Origin: Entomomonas sp. E2T0
Lineage (GTDB): Bacteria > Pseudomonadota > Gammaproteobacteria > Pseudomonadales > Pseudomonadaceae
DNA: 64,000 bases
NCBI RefSeq assembly: GCF_025985425.1
Contig: NZ_CP094972.1
Span: 744,001 to 808,000 of the forward strand
Direction: 5' to 3'
Below, in pieces: positions 1-9,039 of the stretch. The position numbers were made by a program, and so were the translations under genes. The notes beneath the pieces were generated by a model that saw nothing but the letters and a program-made list of their open reading frames with translations, had not been told where the DNA came from and did not search any database. Position 1 is the stretch's first letter; every line of letters begins with the position of its first letter.

Positions 1-41
1 ACAAAAGCTATGCTGTTATCAACTACCCGCCCATTACCCTT

Positions 42-854
42 TTATAGGCCTTTTAATAAATCGCTATCACCCATAGTACAAATCAAATTATTTGGAAATT
101 CTTTAGTTAGTTTATTACGATAAACAACTTTGCCATTTTCTTTAGTGGTTTTACCGTTAGTTAATGAGCAATTAATAGCACGGCTTTTAAATAAACTCCA
201 AGGGTTGCGATCTGGTCTCTTCTTAACAGTACTTACTTCTACATTAAGTACAAAATTATCAGCTAATTTCCACTCTTTCAGAGGTGCTAAGATATAGATA
301 AAATTTTCTACAAATCTACTACTAATAAAATAGCCATAGTCCGCCTCTAGTATTGATAAAGGCTGTATATAATTTACCTCTATAATATTATCTCCTTTTT
401 GTAAGGTTCCTGAAAAATCAGCTTTATAAACTTGAAATGAATTTTCAAATCGAGACATAGAGCTAATTTCATCTTCTTGAAAACGGTAGGTATTATCCAT
501 AGTCACATTAGTAGTAACCGCTACAGTGTTTATAGTCGCTGTTACTTTAGTATCTATTGGCAAAATAAATTCAAACTTTAAAGCTTCTTTTTCTTTCGTA
601 TTTACATGATAAGCAGCATTAACTTGACATTGATAATGATCACAATTTATTTTTAATGTTTCCTGTAAAACCTCAAGATTAGGTAAGGAATTATTTTCCA
701 TGTTAGCGCTATCTACTTGTGGCGCTTTTAATACGGAGGATGGTGGCTGCCAGTTTCTCATGGCAGCTCGCATATTTGCCATGGCATACGTCGTAAATAG
801 CAATATTATCATTATGGCTAACACTAAAGGTTCTTTTCTTAACAACGTTGTCAT
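42..854 (-). CDS. hypothetical secreted or membrane-anchored protein
   Basis: A 270-residue protein with a hydrophobic N-terminal segment at about residues 9-27, read as a signal anchor or signal peptide. The rest is polar and probably beta-rich, with two cysteines near residues 71 and 76 (CDHYQC) that could form a disulfide and two more near 228 and 258. I recognise no family. It starts 159 bases downstream of glnE on the same strand, so a shared transcript is possible but not shown. A periplasmic or envelope location is inferred only from the N-terminus. The stop at 42-44 is inside the window, so the gene is complete. Confidence 0.6.
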   Translation of the reverse strand: MTTLLRKEPLVLAIMIILLFTTYAMANMRAAMRNWQPPSSVLKAPQVDSANMENNSLPNLEVLQETLKINCDHYQCQVNAAYHVNTKEKEALKFEFILPIDTKVTATINTVAVTTNVTMDNTYRFQEDEISSMSRFENSFQVYKADFSGTLQKGDNIIEVNYIQPLSILEADYGYFISSRFVENFIYILAPLKEWKLADNFVLNVEVSTVKKRPDRNPWSLFKSRAINCSLTNGKTTKENGKVVYRNKLTKEFPNNLICTMGDSDLLKGL

Positions 855-1013
855 TTAATCATGTTCCATCAAAACTTCTACATCATGAGTGTAAAATTAC
901 AAATATTTTTAGCAAGCAGTATTATGAACTCATATTTCCGCTACTTCTTCATCCAAACCATTAACTGCACAACAAGTATTGGATATTGTAACGCAGCAGT
1001 TACCAAGTAAATA

Positions 1014-3965
1014 TTAATTTAACCCAAGAGAATACCAAAAACTCATTACTCTTTTCCGCTCTTCGATAAACTGATCAGCAGCTACTAAATTGGGCTCATT
1101 TTGTAATGCTAATTTATGTACCACAGAACGATAAGCTCGATAAGTATCTTGTAACCAAAGTGCATCTTCTGGTGTCATCAGAGGAGTTTCTGCCATTGCG
1201 TCTAAAATACGGATATTATCGGTATAAACAGATAACTCAGGGTATTTCCAAGACCATGCTAATGTAACAAACTGAGTCATAAACTCAATATCTACCATAC
1301 CGCCTGCATCATGCTTTAAATTAAACAACTGATCTGCTGCAAATGCATTATTACCTAGTCCAGCATTAGTATGTTGCGTCCCTAAGTTATCGCGCATTTT
1401 TTTGCGCATTTCACTGACTTCTGTTTGCAGCTGTGTTAGATCACGTTGCTTTCCTAACACCTCAATACGTATTTTTTCAAATGCTTCTGCTACATCGGAA
1501 GCACCTGTTAATACTCTAGCTCTTACTAAAGCCTGATGCTCCCAAGTCCACGCCTCATTTTCTTGATATCTTTGAAAGGCTGCCAAACTACTTACTAATA
1601 AACCTGATGCACCTGAAGGCCTTAAACGCATATCCACTTCATATAAAATACCAGAGGTGGTTTGAGTGGTTAAAATATGGATAATCCGCTGGCCTAAACG
1701 GGTAAAAAATAACAAACCATCAATTGATTTAGCACCATCTGTCTCAGACTGAGGATCACCATTATGGATAAAAACAAGGTCAAGATCTGAGTTATGCCCC
1801 ATCTCTATACCACCCACCTTACCATAACCAATAATAATATAATCCAAATCACAAGATGTGCCATCCAATCGTTGTGGAACACCATATTTAGACACACATT
1901 GACGCCATGCTAAATGCAATACTTCAGTTAAAATAGCCTCAGCTAACCATGTTAGATAATCACTCACTTTCATTAGTGGTAAATTACCTGTAATTTCAGA
2001 AGCTGCCACCCTTAAACGATGTGCTAATTTAAAATGCCTAAGTGCTTCCATTTGCTGCTCTAAATCATCCTCAGGAATACGTGCTAAATGTTGCCGTAAC
2101 TCTGCTGCTAATTCTGCTGCTTTGGGTGGACTAAATAATTTTTCTTCATTTAGCAATTCATCAAGTAACACTGGGTAATGAGTAATTTGCTCAGCAATCC
2201 ATGGGCTTGCTGCACAAAGCTTTAACAACCTTTTTAAAGCACCTGGATTTTCCGTAAGTAACACTAAATAAACTGAGCGACGGGCTACCGCTTCGATTAA
2301 AGGTAATACTCTTAATATACTTAAAGTGGGTTGTTCTAACTCTATAGCAGCATTAATTAAGCGTGGCACAAAAGCGTCTAATCGCTCTTTTCCCGTGCGC
2401 TGAATAGATCTCAAGCTAGGGCTATGACGTAAATCCATTAACTTCTGATAAAGTTCTTGAACATCTGTAAAACCCACTTCCGCTAACTGGTTACAGGAAT
2501 TTTCTTCATCTTGTGTTCTTATCCATAAAGGAAACCACTCTTCACCTATAGTTTGGCTAGCCTCTTGTTCCTCTTCTTCTGGATCAGCAATCACTTGCTT
2601 AAAATGCCAATCAATTCGCTCACGATATTTTGTTAAGGCATCATAAAATGCTTGCCAATTTTCATAACCCATCATAAAAGCTACACGAGCTTGATCTGTT
2701 GGATTATCTGGTAACATTTGCGTTTGTTTATCGGCAATAGCTTGGATAGCATGTTCTACATAGCGTAAGAAACAATTGACTGACTTTAACTCATCAACAA
2801 CGGCTGAAGGAAGATATCCCTCACCTGCTAAAGTATCCAATACTTTTAGCAAAGGTCGTTGTTGTAAGCTTAAATCCCTTCCTCCATGAATTAACTGAAA
2901 AGCTTGTGCAATAAACTCAATCTCTCTAATACCACCTGAACCAAGTTTAATATTTTCACTCATACCCTTACGTTTAACTTCCTGTTGAATCAACTGCTTC
3001 ATTGTGCGTAATGCTTCAATAGCCGTAAAATCAAGATAACGCCTATACACAAAAGGTCTTAAAATATCTATTAAATCTTTGCCTGTTTCCTTATCACCAG
3101 CCACAACACGTGCTTTAATCATGGCATAACGTTCCCAATCACGCCCTTGATCTTGATAATACTGCTCCATTGCAGGAAAACTATAAACTAAAGGACCGCT
3201 TGAACCATAAGGACGCAGACGCATATCTACCCGAAAAACAAAACCATCAATAGTAATACTATCTAATGCTTTAATTAGCTTCTGGCCTAATCGTGTAAAA
3301 AACTCCTGATTATCTAGAGATTTCTTGGCTCCCTCTGTTTCTCCCCCTTCAGGATAGGCAAAAATTAGATCAATATCTGAAGAAAGGTTTAGCTCTTGAG
3401 CCCCTAGTTTACCCATTCCTAAAATAATTAAATGCTGTGGCTGTTTAGTATATCTACCAATGGGTACACCAAAAACCTTGGCTTGCTCTCTATATAACCA
3501 ATGATAGGCCTGATCTATACTTGCATCCGCAAAATCAGAAAGATTCTTACAAGTTTCTATTAAATCTGCTTGCCTTGTAATATCACGCCAGATAATACGA
3601 ATTTGCTGACGATTACGTGCCTTACGTAAACAACTTAATAACTCATCCTCTGTACTACAAGCATCTACAACTTTTGCTAACTGCTCAACAATCTCCTGAG
3701 TACTAACACTACGATCGAATTCATCACTTTCTAATAATTCTAATAGTATTTCTGGACAACGTCTGACTTGCTCTACAACAAACTCACTACAAGCCAATAC
3801 CCTAGCTAATTGTTGCTGTTTTCCTTCAGACCATTGCTGATAAGCCTTACTATCTAAACCTTTGTCTGCCAAAGCTTCTGAAAAAGCATTGATGCCATGT
3901 AACTTCATTGACTGTAAAGATTCAGGCATAGCAATAAGTGCAGGTTTATTCATAGCAACATCCAA
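1014..3965 (-). CDS. glnE: bifunctional glutamine synthetase adenylyltransferase / adenylyl-removing enzyme
   Basis: GlnE transfers AMP to and removes it from glutamine synthetase in response to PII, coupling ammonia assimilation to nitrogen status in the cytoplasm. The 983 residues match the usual full length. Two nucleotidyltransferase domains are visible: the N-terminal adenylyl-removing domain has GMGKLGAQELNLSSDIDLIF at 183-202, and the C-terminal adenylyltransferase domain has GYGKVGGIEMGHNSDLDLVF at 713-732. Each is followed by a VDMRLRP motif. ATG codons at residues 1 and 5 are both possible starts. It is transcribed alone or with the secreted unknown downstream. Both G-x-G...D-x-D metal sites are intact, so both activities should be retained. 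Confidence 0.97.
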   Translation of the reverse strand: MDVAMNKPALIAMPESLQSMKLHGINAFSEALADKGLDSKAYQQWSEGKQQQLARVLACSEFVVEQVRRCPEILLELLESDEFDRSVSTQEIVEQLAKVVDACSTEDELLSCLRKARNRQQIRIIWRDITRQADLIETCKNLSDFADASIDQAYHWLYREQAKVFGVPIGRYTKQPQHLIILGMGKLGAQELNLSSDIDLIFAYPEGGETEGAKKSLDNQEFFTRLGQKLIKALDSITIDGFVFRVDMRLRPYGSSGPLVYSFPAMEQYYQDQGRDWERYAMIKARVVAGDKETGKDLIDILRPFVYRRYLDFTAIEALRTMKQLIQQEVKRKGMSENIKLGSGGIREIEFIAQAFQLIHGGRDLSLQQRPLLKVLDTLAGEGYLPSAVVDELKSVNCFLRYVEHAIQAIADKQTQMLPDNPTDQARVAFMMGYENWQAFYDALTKYRERIDWHFKQVIADPEEEEQEASQTIGEEWFPLWIRTQDEENSCNQLAEVGFTDVQELYQKLMDLRHSPSLRSIQRTGKERLDAFVPRLINAAIELEQPTLSILRVLPLIEAVARRSVYLVLLTENPGALKRLLKLCAASPWIAEQITHYPVLLDELLNEEKLFSPPKAAELAAELRQHLARIPEDDLEQQMEALRHFKLAHRLRVAASEITGNLPLMKVSDYLTWLAEAILTEVLHLAWRQCVSKYGVPQRLDGTSCDLDYIIIGYGKVGGIEMGHNSDLDLVFIHNGDPQSETDGAKSIDGLLFFTRLGQRIIHILTTQTTSGILYEVDMRLRPSGASGLLVSSLAAFQRYQENEAWTWEHQALVRARVLTGASDVAEAFEKIRIEVLGKQRDLTQLQTEVSEMRKKMRDNLGTQHTNAGLGNNAFAADQLFNLKHDAGGMVDIEFMTQFVTLAWSWKYPELSVYTDNIRILDAMAETPLMTPEDALWLQDTYRAYRSVVHKLALQNEPNLVAADQFIEERKRVMSFWYSLGLN

Positions 3966-4163
3966 GAAGTTATTAGTTTTACGTCAAAGTATCAATAATA
4001 GACCAATTTATTATTTTTTAATTGATCTATTATAAGTAACTAAACCCTTTTCAGTAAAAATTAATAACTTAATAATTTAATTTCTATTTTTGCTACAAAT
4101 GAAACAACCAAAAGTATAGACTATTAACTATTATATGCGTATTATTATGCCCCTCTTCTATAT

Positions 4164-4240
4164 GCACTCGTAGCTCAGCTGGATAGAGTACTGCCCTCCG
4201 AAGGCAGGGGTCGTGGGTTCAACTCCCGCCGAGTGCGCCA
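4164..4240 (+). tRNA. tRNA-Arg(CCG)
   Basis: The 77-nt sequence folds as a cloverleaf. The acceptor arm GCACTCG pairs with CGAGTGC, the anticodon stem CTGCC/GGCAG encloses loop CTCCGAA with anticodon CCG (reads CGG), the T arm contains GGTTCAACTCC, and the CCA end is encoded. tRNA genes are common integration sites, and an excisionase-like remnant follows 310 bases downstream. I did not see a second copy of the tRNA 3' end in the window. Confidence 0.97.
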
Positions 4241-4551
4241 TAAGACCAAAACTTTAGCAAAACTAATAAAATAAAAAATTCTCAATGACAGCAAAAGATC
4301 ATATAAACGGCGCTAATTAATATAAGGATTTAAAATCAAATTAATACTGTCTTTTAGACAATGGTTCTATTTTATTGCAATAAAGAACTTACAATTTAAA
4401 TCTTATGGTTAATTAGCCAGTTATAGGTCTTTTTGCCTAAGATTTTTCGTATTTTACACTTCAATTTATTTGTCATGCATGGAGTTTTCTATGCTCAATT
4501 TTTTTATTTTTATATCTCAACATGGTAATTATTATTTGCGGGGAATCTTGT
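4241..4551. other. intergenic stretch after tRNA-Arg, no gene seen
   Basis: This 311-base AT-rich stretch lies between tRNA-Arg and the excisionase-like remnant. I find no open frame with coding character, no clear terminator with a U tract and no repeat of the tRNA 3' end. It may be eroded DNA from an old integration. Confidence 0.4.
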
Positions 4552-4803
4552 ATGATTCAAGTAAATTTACCTAGTCTTTCTGTCAGTCTAGAAGATGCTA
4601 CTAAGATGACGGGATACTCGCATACAACTATTTATTATACAAATAGTATTGGTAGTTGGTTCCTTTTAAAAGCGATAAGGAATCCACAGCAAATAAAGAG
4701 TAATGCTAAAAATATTAATAGAAATCTTTTCATAATAATTAAATTAATATGTAAGTCCCCAAGCTTCTACCACCTCTTTAAAGAAGTTATGATCAAAATC
4801 TAA
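4552..4803 (+). pseudogene. excisionase/MerR-like helix-turn-helix remnant
   Basis: The start at 4552 (reading MIQVNLPSLSVSLEDATKMT) has GGGGAA eight bases upstream, a good ribosome site; an upstream ATG at 4522 lacks one. Residues about 8-28 look like the N-terminal helix-turn-helix of AlpA/excisionase proteins (SLEDATKMTGYSHTTIYY). The remaining 50 residues are lysine-, asparagine- and isoleucine-rich and look like translated intergenic DNA, so I infer that a frameshift or truncation replaced the normal C-terminus. Position beside a tRNA gene fits a relic of an integrative element. It could instead be a short functional DNA-binding protein. Confidence 0.35.
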
Positions 4804-4868
4804 GATAGTAGGTTACAGATTTTTTGGTGGGAGATTTCATATTATAAGCACGTGTTAGTTTGTTTTTT

Positions 4869-5024
4869 TCAACTCTTTGCGTGCAAAAAGAACTTAAAAT
4901 ATACAACTAAATAAATATAAAATGCAGGATCAGTATTGCCAATTTGTTGATAGATAATAGACATCCTTACCAAAATAAAGCTAGTCACAAAGGCTAATAT
5001 AACAAAACAAATAACACCTTTCAT
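4869..5024 (-). CDS. small hypothetical membrane protein (51 aa)
   Basis: A short frame begins MKGVICFVILAFVTSFILVR and ends FLHAKS. It has one clear hydrophobic helix near residues 4-19 and a second hydrophobic stretch at about 35-47. Between them is a polar segment with a GNTDP motif. There is no strong ribosome site. The helix-loop-helix pattern is more protein-like than random AT-rich DNA, but I recognise no family. The surrounding 4804-5272 region otherwise shows nothing coding. Confidence 0.3.
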   Translation of the reverse strand: MKGVICFVILAFVTSFILVRMSIIYQQIGNTDPAFYIYLVVYFKFFLHAKS

Positions 5025-5272
5025 TTATTGCTAAATATGCTTGTTGCGTCATTTAACAATTTGGTTGATATGATAACTAGTTTTTGCAAGCAAAGGCTTG
5101 ATCATACTAAGTAAAGTTTAATTATTAGTTTAATATTTTATATGATATAGCTTGCGCTGCAAGTATCGAATAGTCACTATCTAATTATTGTTAATTACCA
5201 ACTTGTCATAACATATTAGACTATAGTATTATTTGGTAACAATTTATTTAAAAATTACTGGAGTAATTATTT

Positions 5273-5503
5273 ATGCAGCTATTTTCTAAGTTAGTTATTG
5301 TTGCCATAAGTTTAGTTTTTTTCGCTGGATGTGCTGATCAACAAGTTCAAAAAACTACTAATACCACAAATGAAGTGGCTGACAATGTTGATCAATCTAT
5401 GGATACCTTTGATAAAGCAATGGATACTGGTGACAAAGTTATGAATACTGTTGATCGCACACAAAATCGTATTGATCGCTTTTTAAGAGTATTAGATAGA
5501 TAA
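5273..5503 (+). CDS. small putative lipoprotein
   Basis: This 76-residue protein has a lipoprotein signal sequence with lipobox FAGC at residues 17-20, so it should be lipidated and envelope-anchored. The mature part is polar and helical with an imperfect seven-residue repeat (DQSMDTF, DKAMDTG, DKVMNTV, DRTQNRI), suggesting a coiled coil. GGAG lies ten bases before the ATG. It belongs to a run of small secreted proteins at 5.3-7.2 kb on the same strand. The specific family is not recognised; an entericidin- or Lpp-like structural role is a guess. Confidence 0.6.
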   Translation: MQLFSKLVIVAISLVFFAGCADQQVQKTTNTTNEVADNVDQSMDTFDKAMDTGDKVMNTVDRTQNRIDRFLRVLDR

Positions 5504-5640
5504 GCATATATAAAGTTTAAAAGTCTTTTTTTCTAATCAAGAGTTATAAGCTGTTATATTTTAAAATAATTAATAACTCTTGATATTTCAATATATTAAT
5601 ATCACCATAACAAAACTTAACATATAAAAATAGGGATTTT

Positions 5641-6492
5641 ATGAGAAAATATGCTACTTCTCTGTTTGCACTTAGCTTATTAATATACCCATTATCAATA
5701 CAGGCCAAAGCGTCTGAGACAAACTGTCAAAAAACGCCTCTTATACAAGGGGTAGATGAGAGTAGTTTACAGAGTTGGCAAAAATGGCAACAGTTTAACT
5801 CTCTTGAGGCTAACTTAAAAGGTGATGGGAAAACTCAAGAATTGTTAGTCATGGGAAATAAAGCAACTAATGAATGGGTAGTTGTTATTGAAGATGCAGG
5901 GCAAAAGACTCTAGTCTATGCTGAAAAAAGCACTCAACCATTACAAATAGCTACAACCACTATTGATGAAGTATCTACACTACAAGTTATAAATCCAGAA
6001 ACTAAACAAGCTTATGATATTTCTTATAACAGGCCTGATGATTTTTCTATTTGCCCTACTAAGAAGCAAACAAAACGCTCTAACTATCTATGCACTGGCA
6101 TTGGCGAAATACACGAACTACCAAAAATGACAGCTGACTATGATCCTAACTCTCACCAAGTAGATTTTGATGAAGATGGTGTTAAAGAGACTTTTAATAA
6201 TAAAATTATCCCTGGAAACCATGGCATAAGACATCTCTATACGGTGAAAGATGGTAGTGGATATTCAACAGTTGTTTATAACAAAACATTTAGTTGGGAA
6301 AACACAGCTACTACATTCACAAACGCTTATGCGCTAAATGGTGGTAAACCAGTTATTCATATAATTCTTGCTAAGCAAGGACGAACAGTAGATGCAGTTG
6401 AGATTAACTACCTAGGTAAAGGTCAATTTACTACTTGCCCTTTATCTAATGGTATCCAAATTCTTCAAGCCTATAACATACCAACACAATAA
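5641..6492 (+). CDS. hypothetical secreted protein
   Basis: A 283-residue protein with a standard signal peptide (MRKYATSLFALSLLIYPLSI, cleavage probably after QAKA). The mature protein has six cysteines, which fits disulfide formation in the periplasm. A DFDEDGVKETFNNK stretch near residues 178-191 resembles an FG-GAP/EF-hand-like calcium loop, and GDGKTQELLV at about 61-70 is a weaker copy, so a repeated calcium-binding fold is possible. I do not recognise the family. A 12-bp-stem hairpin follows 24 bases after the stop. Confidence 0.55.
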   Translation: MRKYATSLFALSLLIYPLSIQAKASETNCQKTPLIQGVDESSLQSWQKWQQFNSLEANLKGDGKTQELLVMGNKATNEWVVVIEDAGQKTLVYAEKSTQPLQIATTTIDEVSTLQVINPETKQAYDISYNRPDDFSICPTKKQTKRSNYLCTGIGEIHELPKMTADYDPNSHQVDFDEDGVKETFNNKIIPGNHGIRHLYTVKDGSGYSTVVYNKTFSWENTATTFTNAYALNGGKPVIHIILAKQGRTVDAVEINYLGKGQFTTCPLSNGIQILQAYNIPTQ

Positions 6493-6515
6493 GGTATATA
6501 AGAAGTAGCCAATTT

Positions 6516-6546
6516 ATAATTTCTCCCACGTAACGGGAGAAATTAT
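6516..6546 (+). terminator. hairpin after the secreted-protein gene
   Basis: A 12-bp perfect stem (ATAATTTCTCCC with GGGAGAAATTAT) closes a 7-base loop just after the stop at 6492. The following bases are only moderately T-rich, so termination is likely but not textbook. Confidence 0.5.
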
Positions 6547-6694
6547 ACTTTAAAAAGTTGAGCTACTATTCATTGATAGCAATTATCAAACAGTTGTATA
6601 ATTTTGTTACTTATTGTCATCTAAGGATTTAGATATTTCAAATTTTACTCATGATAATATTTTTAGTGTTAATTAAATTTTTTTAGGGAATTAT

Positions 6695-7248
6695 ATGATG
6701 AATTATTTAAAAGTTATGTTAACTATGGGATCATCTTTTTTTTATTGGCTGGTTGTGAGCATGTACAAAATGCACTAGATGCTTCTGAGCAAGCATTAAA
6801 TACCTCTCAAAATATTAGAGAAAACTTAGAGGGAGTAACTAATGGTTCTGGTAGCAGTTTCCCTCAAGGATCTGCTCAAACTATTTCATTAGAACAAATA
6901 TGGAATGACTATAAACAAAGCTCAGCCGCTGCCAGTTCAAAATGGGAAGGAAAAACTGTTATTTTATCAGGCAAGGTTCAAGGTGTAGAAAAAAAGAAAC
7001 GTATGCCTACAGTTAATGAAAACTCACCATCAGTAACCTATTATTCTGTGACAATCCAAGATTTAAAAAATACAGAATGTTCAGCTCTTGTAAGTATGAA
7101 TGAAAACTCATCAACAACAAGAAAAGTTTTAGCACTTAGGACAGGCGATACGGTTTCAATTAGTGCAAAACTTTCTGAAACGTCACGCTTTTTATCAGGT
7201 TCAATATCAAGTAGTGTATATTCTTTTGAAAATGGCTTGTTAAAATAA
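6695..7248 (+). pseudogene. OB-fold lipoprotein interrupted by a T8 homopolymer frameshift
   Basis: An ATG at 6695 (or 6698) with AGGGA upstream opens a signal sequence reading MMNYLKVMLTMGSSFF, then runs out of frame at a tract of eight T at 6736-6743. One extra T would give SFFLLAGCE, a perfect lipobox joined to the 167-residue frame that runs to 7248. The downstream part, about residues 55-160, resembles the tRNA_anti-like OB-fold family (LEQIWNDYKQSS, WEGKTVILSGKVQGV). As read, the intact product needs slippage or a different tract length. It could be a true pseudogene, a phase-variable gene, a gene rescued by transcriptional slippage, or a sequencing error. Confidence 0.6.
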
Positions 7249-7260
7249 AATTATTCAATA

Positions 7261-7297
7261 TTTAGAGTAAGCTAGATAATAATTCGCTTACTCTAAA
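7261..7297 (+). terminator. hairpin after the OB-fold lipoprotein gene
   Basis: A 12-bp perfect stem (TTTAGAGTAAGC with GCTTACTCTAAA) starts 12 bases after the stop at 7248. No U tract follows, so this is a weak terminator or an mRNA 3'-end stabiliser. Confidence 0.45.
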
Positions 7298-7530
7298 CAA
7301 CATACCCATCATTTCATACATTAAACAATCTAACTACATATTTAATTCTGATAATAATGTTTGCCAGAGGAAAAGCTGGTATAGATTGTACTGCAACAAT
7401 ATCAGGAAGTTTGCTGAAATGTATCTCTGTTTCTTTTACTGATGCCATTAAAAGCCAAACCTTGCTTAATTTTACCTTATAACAAATAAAAATGGGGTAC
7501 AAATAGAGGGGAAGTTTATTTTAGATAATA

Positions 7531-7563
7531 AAAAAGCCTAGTTAAATCAATTAACTAGGCTTT
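7531..7563 (-). terminator. terminator of tRNA-Phe
   Basis: A 13-bp perfect stem (AAAGCCTAGTTAA with TTAACTAGGCTTT) is followed on the minus strand by a run of T, directly after the tRNA-Phe 3' end. It closes the asmA-mutY-yggX-tRNA-Phe run. Confidence 0.85.
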
Positions 7564-7568
7564 ATATA

Positions 7569-7644
7569 TGGTGCTCGGAGGCGGAATCGAACCGTCGACA
7601 CGAGGATTTTCAATCCTCTGCTCTACCGACTGAGCTATCCGAGC
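7569..7644 (-). tRNA. tRNA-Phe(GAA)
   Basis: On the minus strand the 76 nt read GCTCGGATAGCTCAGTCGGT at the 5' end and close with TCCGAGC-A-CCA. The anticodon stem GAGGA/TCCTC holds loop TTGAAAA, giving anticodon GAA. The CCA end is encoded. It lies downstream of yggX on the same strand and is followed by a strong terminator. Confidence 0.97.
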
Positions 7645-7707
7645 AATGGGTCGCTATTAAACTGTTTTTAACGCTGACTGTCAAGAGTCTAATGAAAAAA
7701 TTATTTT

Positions 7708-7980
7708 CTAATTTGAAGGAGGAACATAACCTTCTGCTTTAGCATAAGCTGCACCAAGAAAAAATTTCTCCATCTGTTCTTGTAAAAACTTACGATGTTC
7801 AGCATTCATCATATTAAGATGCTTTTCATTAATCAGCATTGTTTGTTCTTTTGTCCATTCATCCCAAGCTTTTTTAGAAATATTTTCATAGATATCTTGG
7901 CCTTTTGGACCTGGATAAGGAGGATTATCTAAACCTTCTAATTCTTGCTGATATTTACGACAAAAAACCATACGTGCCAT
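7708..7980 (-). CDS. yggX: Fe(2+)-trafficking / oxidative damage protection protein YggX
   Basis: The 90-residue protein opens [20 protein letters not shown] and contains [20 protein letters not shown], the YggX family signature with its conserved Cys7. YggX protects iron-sulfur proteins from oxidative damage and is thought to help handle labile iron. It follows mutY by 18 bases, the usual pseudomonad order; MutY itself carries an iron-sulfur cluster. Length is normal for the family. Confidence 0.96.
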   Translation of the reverse strand: MARMVFCRKYQQELEGLDNPPYPGPKGQDIYENISKKAWDEWTKEQTMLINEKHLNMMNAEHRKFLQEQMEKFFLGAAYAKAEGYVPPSN

Positions 7981-7998
7981 TTGTATACTCCTACTAAT

Positions 7999-9039
7999 TT
8001 AGCTTACTTGAGCTAATAACTTCTTTACAGGGGCGGCTAGCCCTAAACGAGGTGGTTGGGTTAAGTTATACCAGATTTGGGTGTTTTCAGCCACTTTATT
8101 AACATTTGGGCTAACTTCTATAAGATAAGGTTCTATCGTTAGTTGAAAATGACTAAACGTGTGTATAAGCTTTGTTAATGGCTTTTCAGCCACGATTGTC
8201 AAACCATGTTGTTTTGCGTAACTTTGTAATTCTGCTTGGTTTTGCACTTCAGGTAAGCTCCATAATCCCCCCCAAAGGCCTGTATTGGGTCTTTGATAAA
8301 GTAGAATGGCATCTTGATGCTTAAACAAGGGCATAATTACATGCTTCTGTGGTAACTCTTTTTTAGGCTTAGGATTTGGATAAGCTTTGGTAGTACCCGC
8401 TATTCTCGCTTTACAATCAGCTTGTATCGGGCACAACAGGCAATTAGGCTTAGTACGTGTACAAAGCATAGCCCCCATATCCATCATGGCTTGAGTATAA
8501 TGATTAACGCGTTCATTAGGTGTTAACTGTTCAGCAATTTCCCAAAGCCGTTTAGCTACCTTAGTTTCTCCAGGATAACCTTGTACCGCAAAATAACGAC
8601 ACAATACACGTTTAACATTGCCATCTAAAATAGCAGCTCTCTTGTTCATTGCTAGGCTAAGAATTGCACCAGCAGTAGAACGCCCTATACCTGACAGTTC
8701 AGTTAGTTCTTCTACTGTATCAGGAAAGATACCTTGATAGTCATTGGTAATGATTTGTGCTGTTTTTTGTAAGTTTCTTGCCCTACTGTAGTAGCCAAGC
8801 CCTGTCCACAGGTGTAGAACCTCATCTTGTGGAGCATTTGCCAAGGCTTGAACCGTTGGTAACGACTCCATAAAACGAGAAAAGTAATTGATTACTGTAG
8901 AAACTTGGGTTTGCTGTAACATAATCTCAGAAACCCAAACTTTATAGGGAGTTACATCTTGCTGCCAAGGTAGGTGCTTGCGACCATGTTGGTCATACCA
9001 TACAAGCACCTTCTCAGCAAAGGATACAGCGTTTATCAC
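7999..9039 (-). CDS. mutY: adenine DNA glycosylase MutY
   Basis: MutY removes adenine mispaired with 8-oxoguanine in base excision repair. Visible features are [10 protein letters not shown] with catalytic Glu38, the helix-hairpin-helix [12 protein letters not shown] at 115-126, catalytic Asp139 (ILDGNVKR), and the four cluster cysteines C193, C200, C203 and C209 in C-x6-C-x2-C-x5-C spacing. The C-terminal part (about 225-346) is the NUDIX-like 8-oxoG recognition domain with [11 protein letters not shown]. It overlaps the asmA stop by four bases (ATGA), so the two are translationally coupled. Its 346 residues are a normal length. Confidence 0.97.
   Translation of the reverse strand: MINAVSFAEKVLVWYDQHGRKHLPWQQDVTPYKVWVSEIMLQQTQVSTVINYFSRFMESLPTVQALANAPQDEVLHLWTGLGYYSRARNLQKTAQIITNDYQGIFPDTVEELTELSGIGRSTAGAILSLAMNKRAAILDGNVKRVLCRYFAVQGYPGETKVAKRLWEIAEQLTPNERVNHYTQAMMDMGAMLCTRTKPNCLLCPIQADCKARIAGTTKAYPNPKPKKELPQKHVIMPLFKHQDAILLYQRPNTGLWGGLWSLPEVQNQAELQSYAKQHGLTIVAEKPLTKLIHTFSHFQLTIEPYLIEVSPNVNKVAENTQIWYNLTQPPRLGLAAPVKKLLAQVS

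Noticed and set aside
7314-7502. 62-codon frame on the minus strand beside tRNA-Phe
   Set aside because: No ribosome site, no recognisable protein character, and it fills a gap between a hairpin and a terminator.
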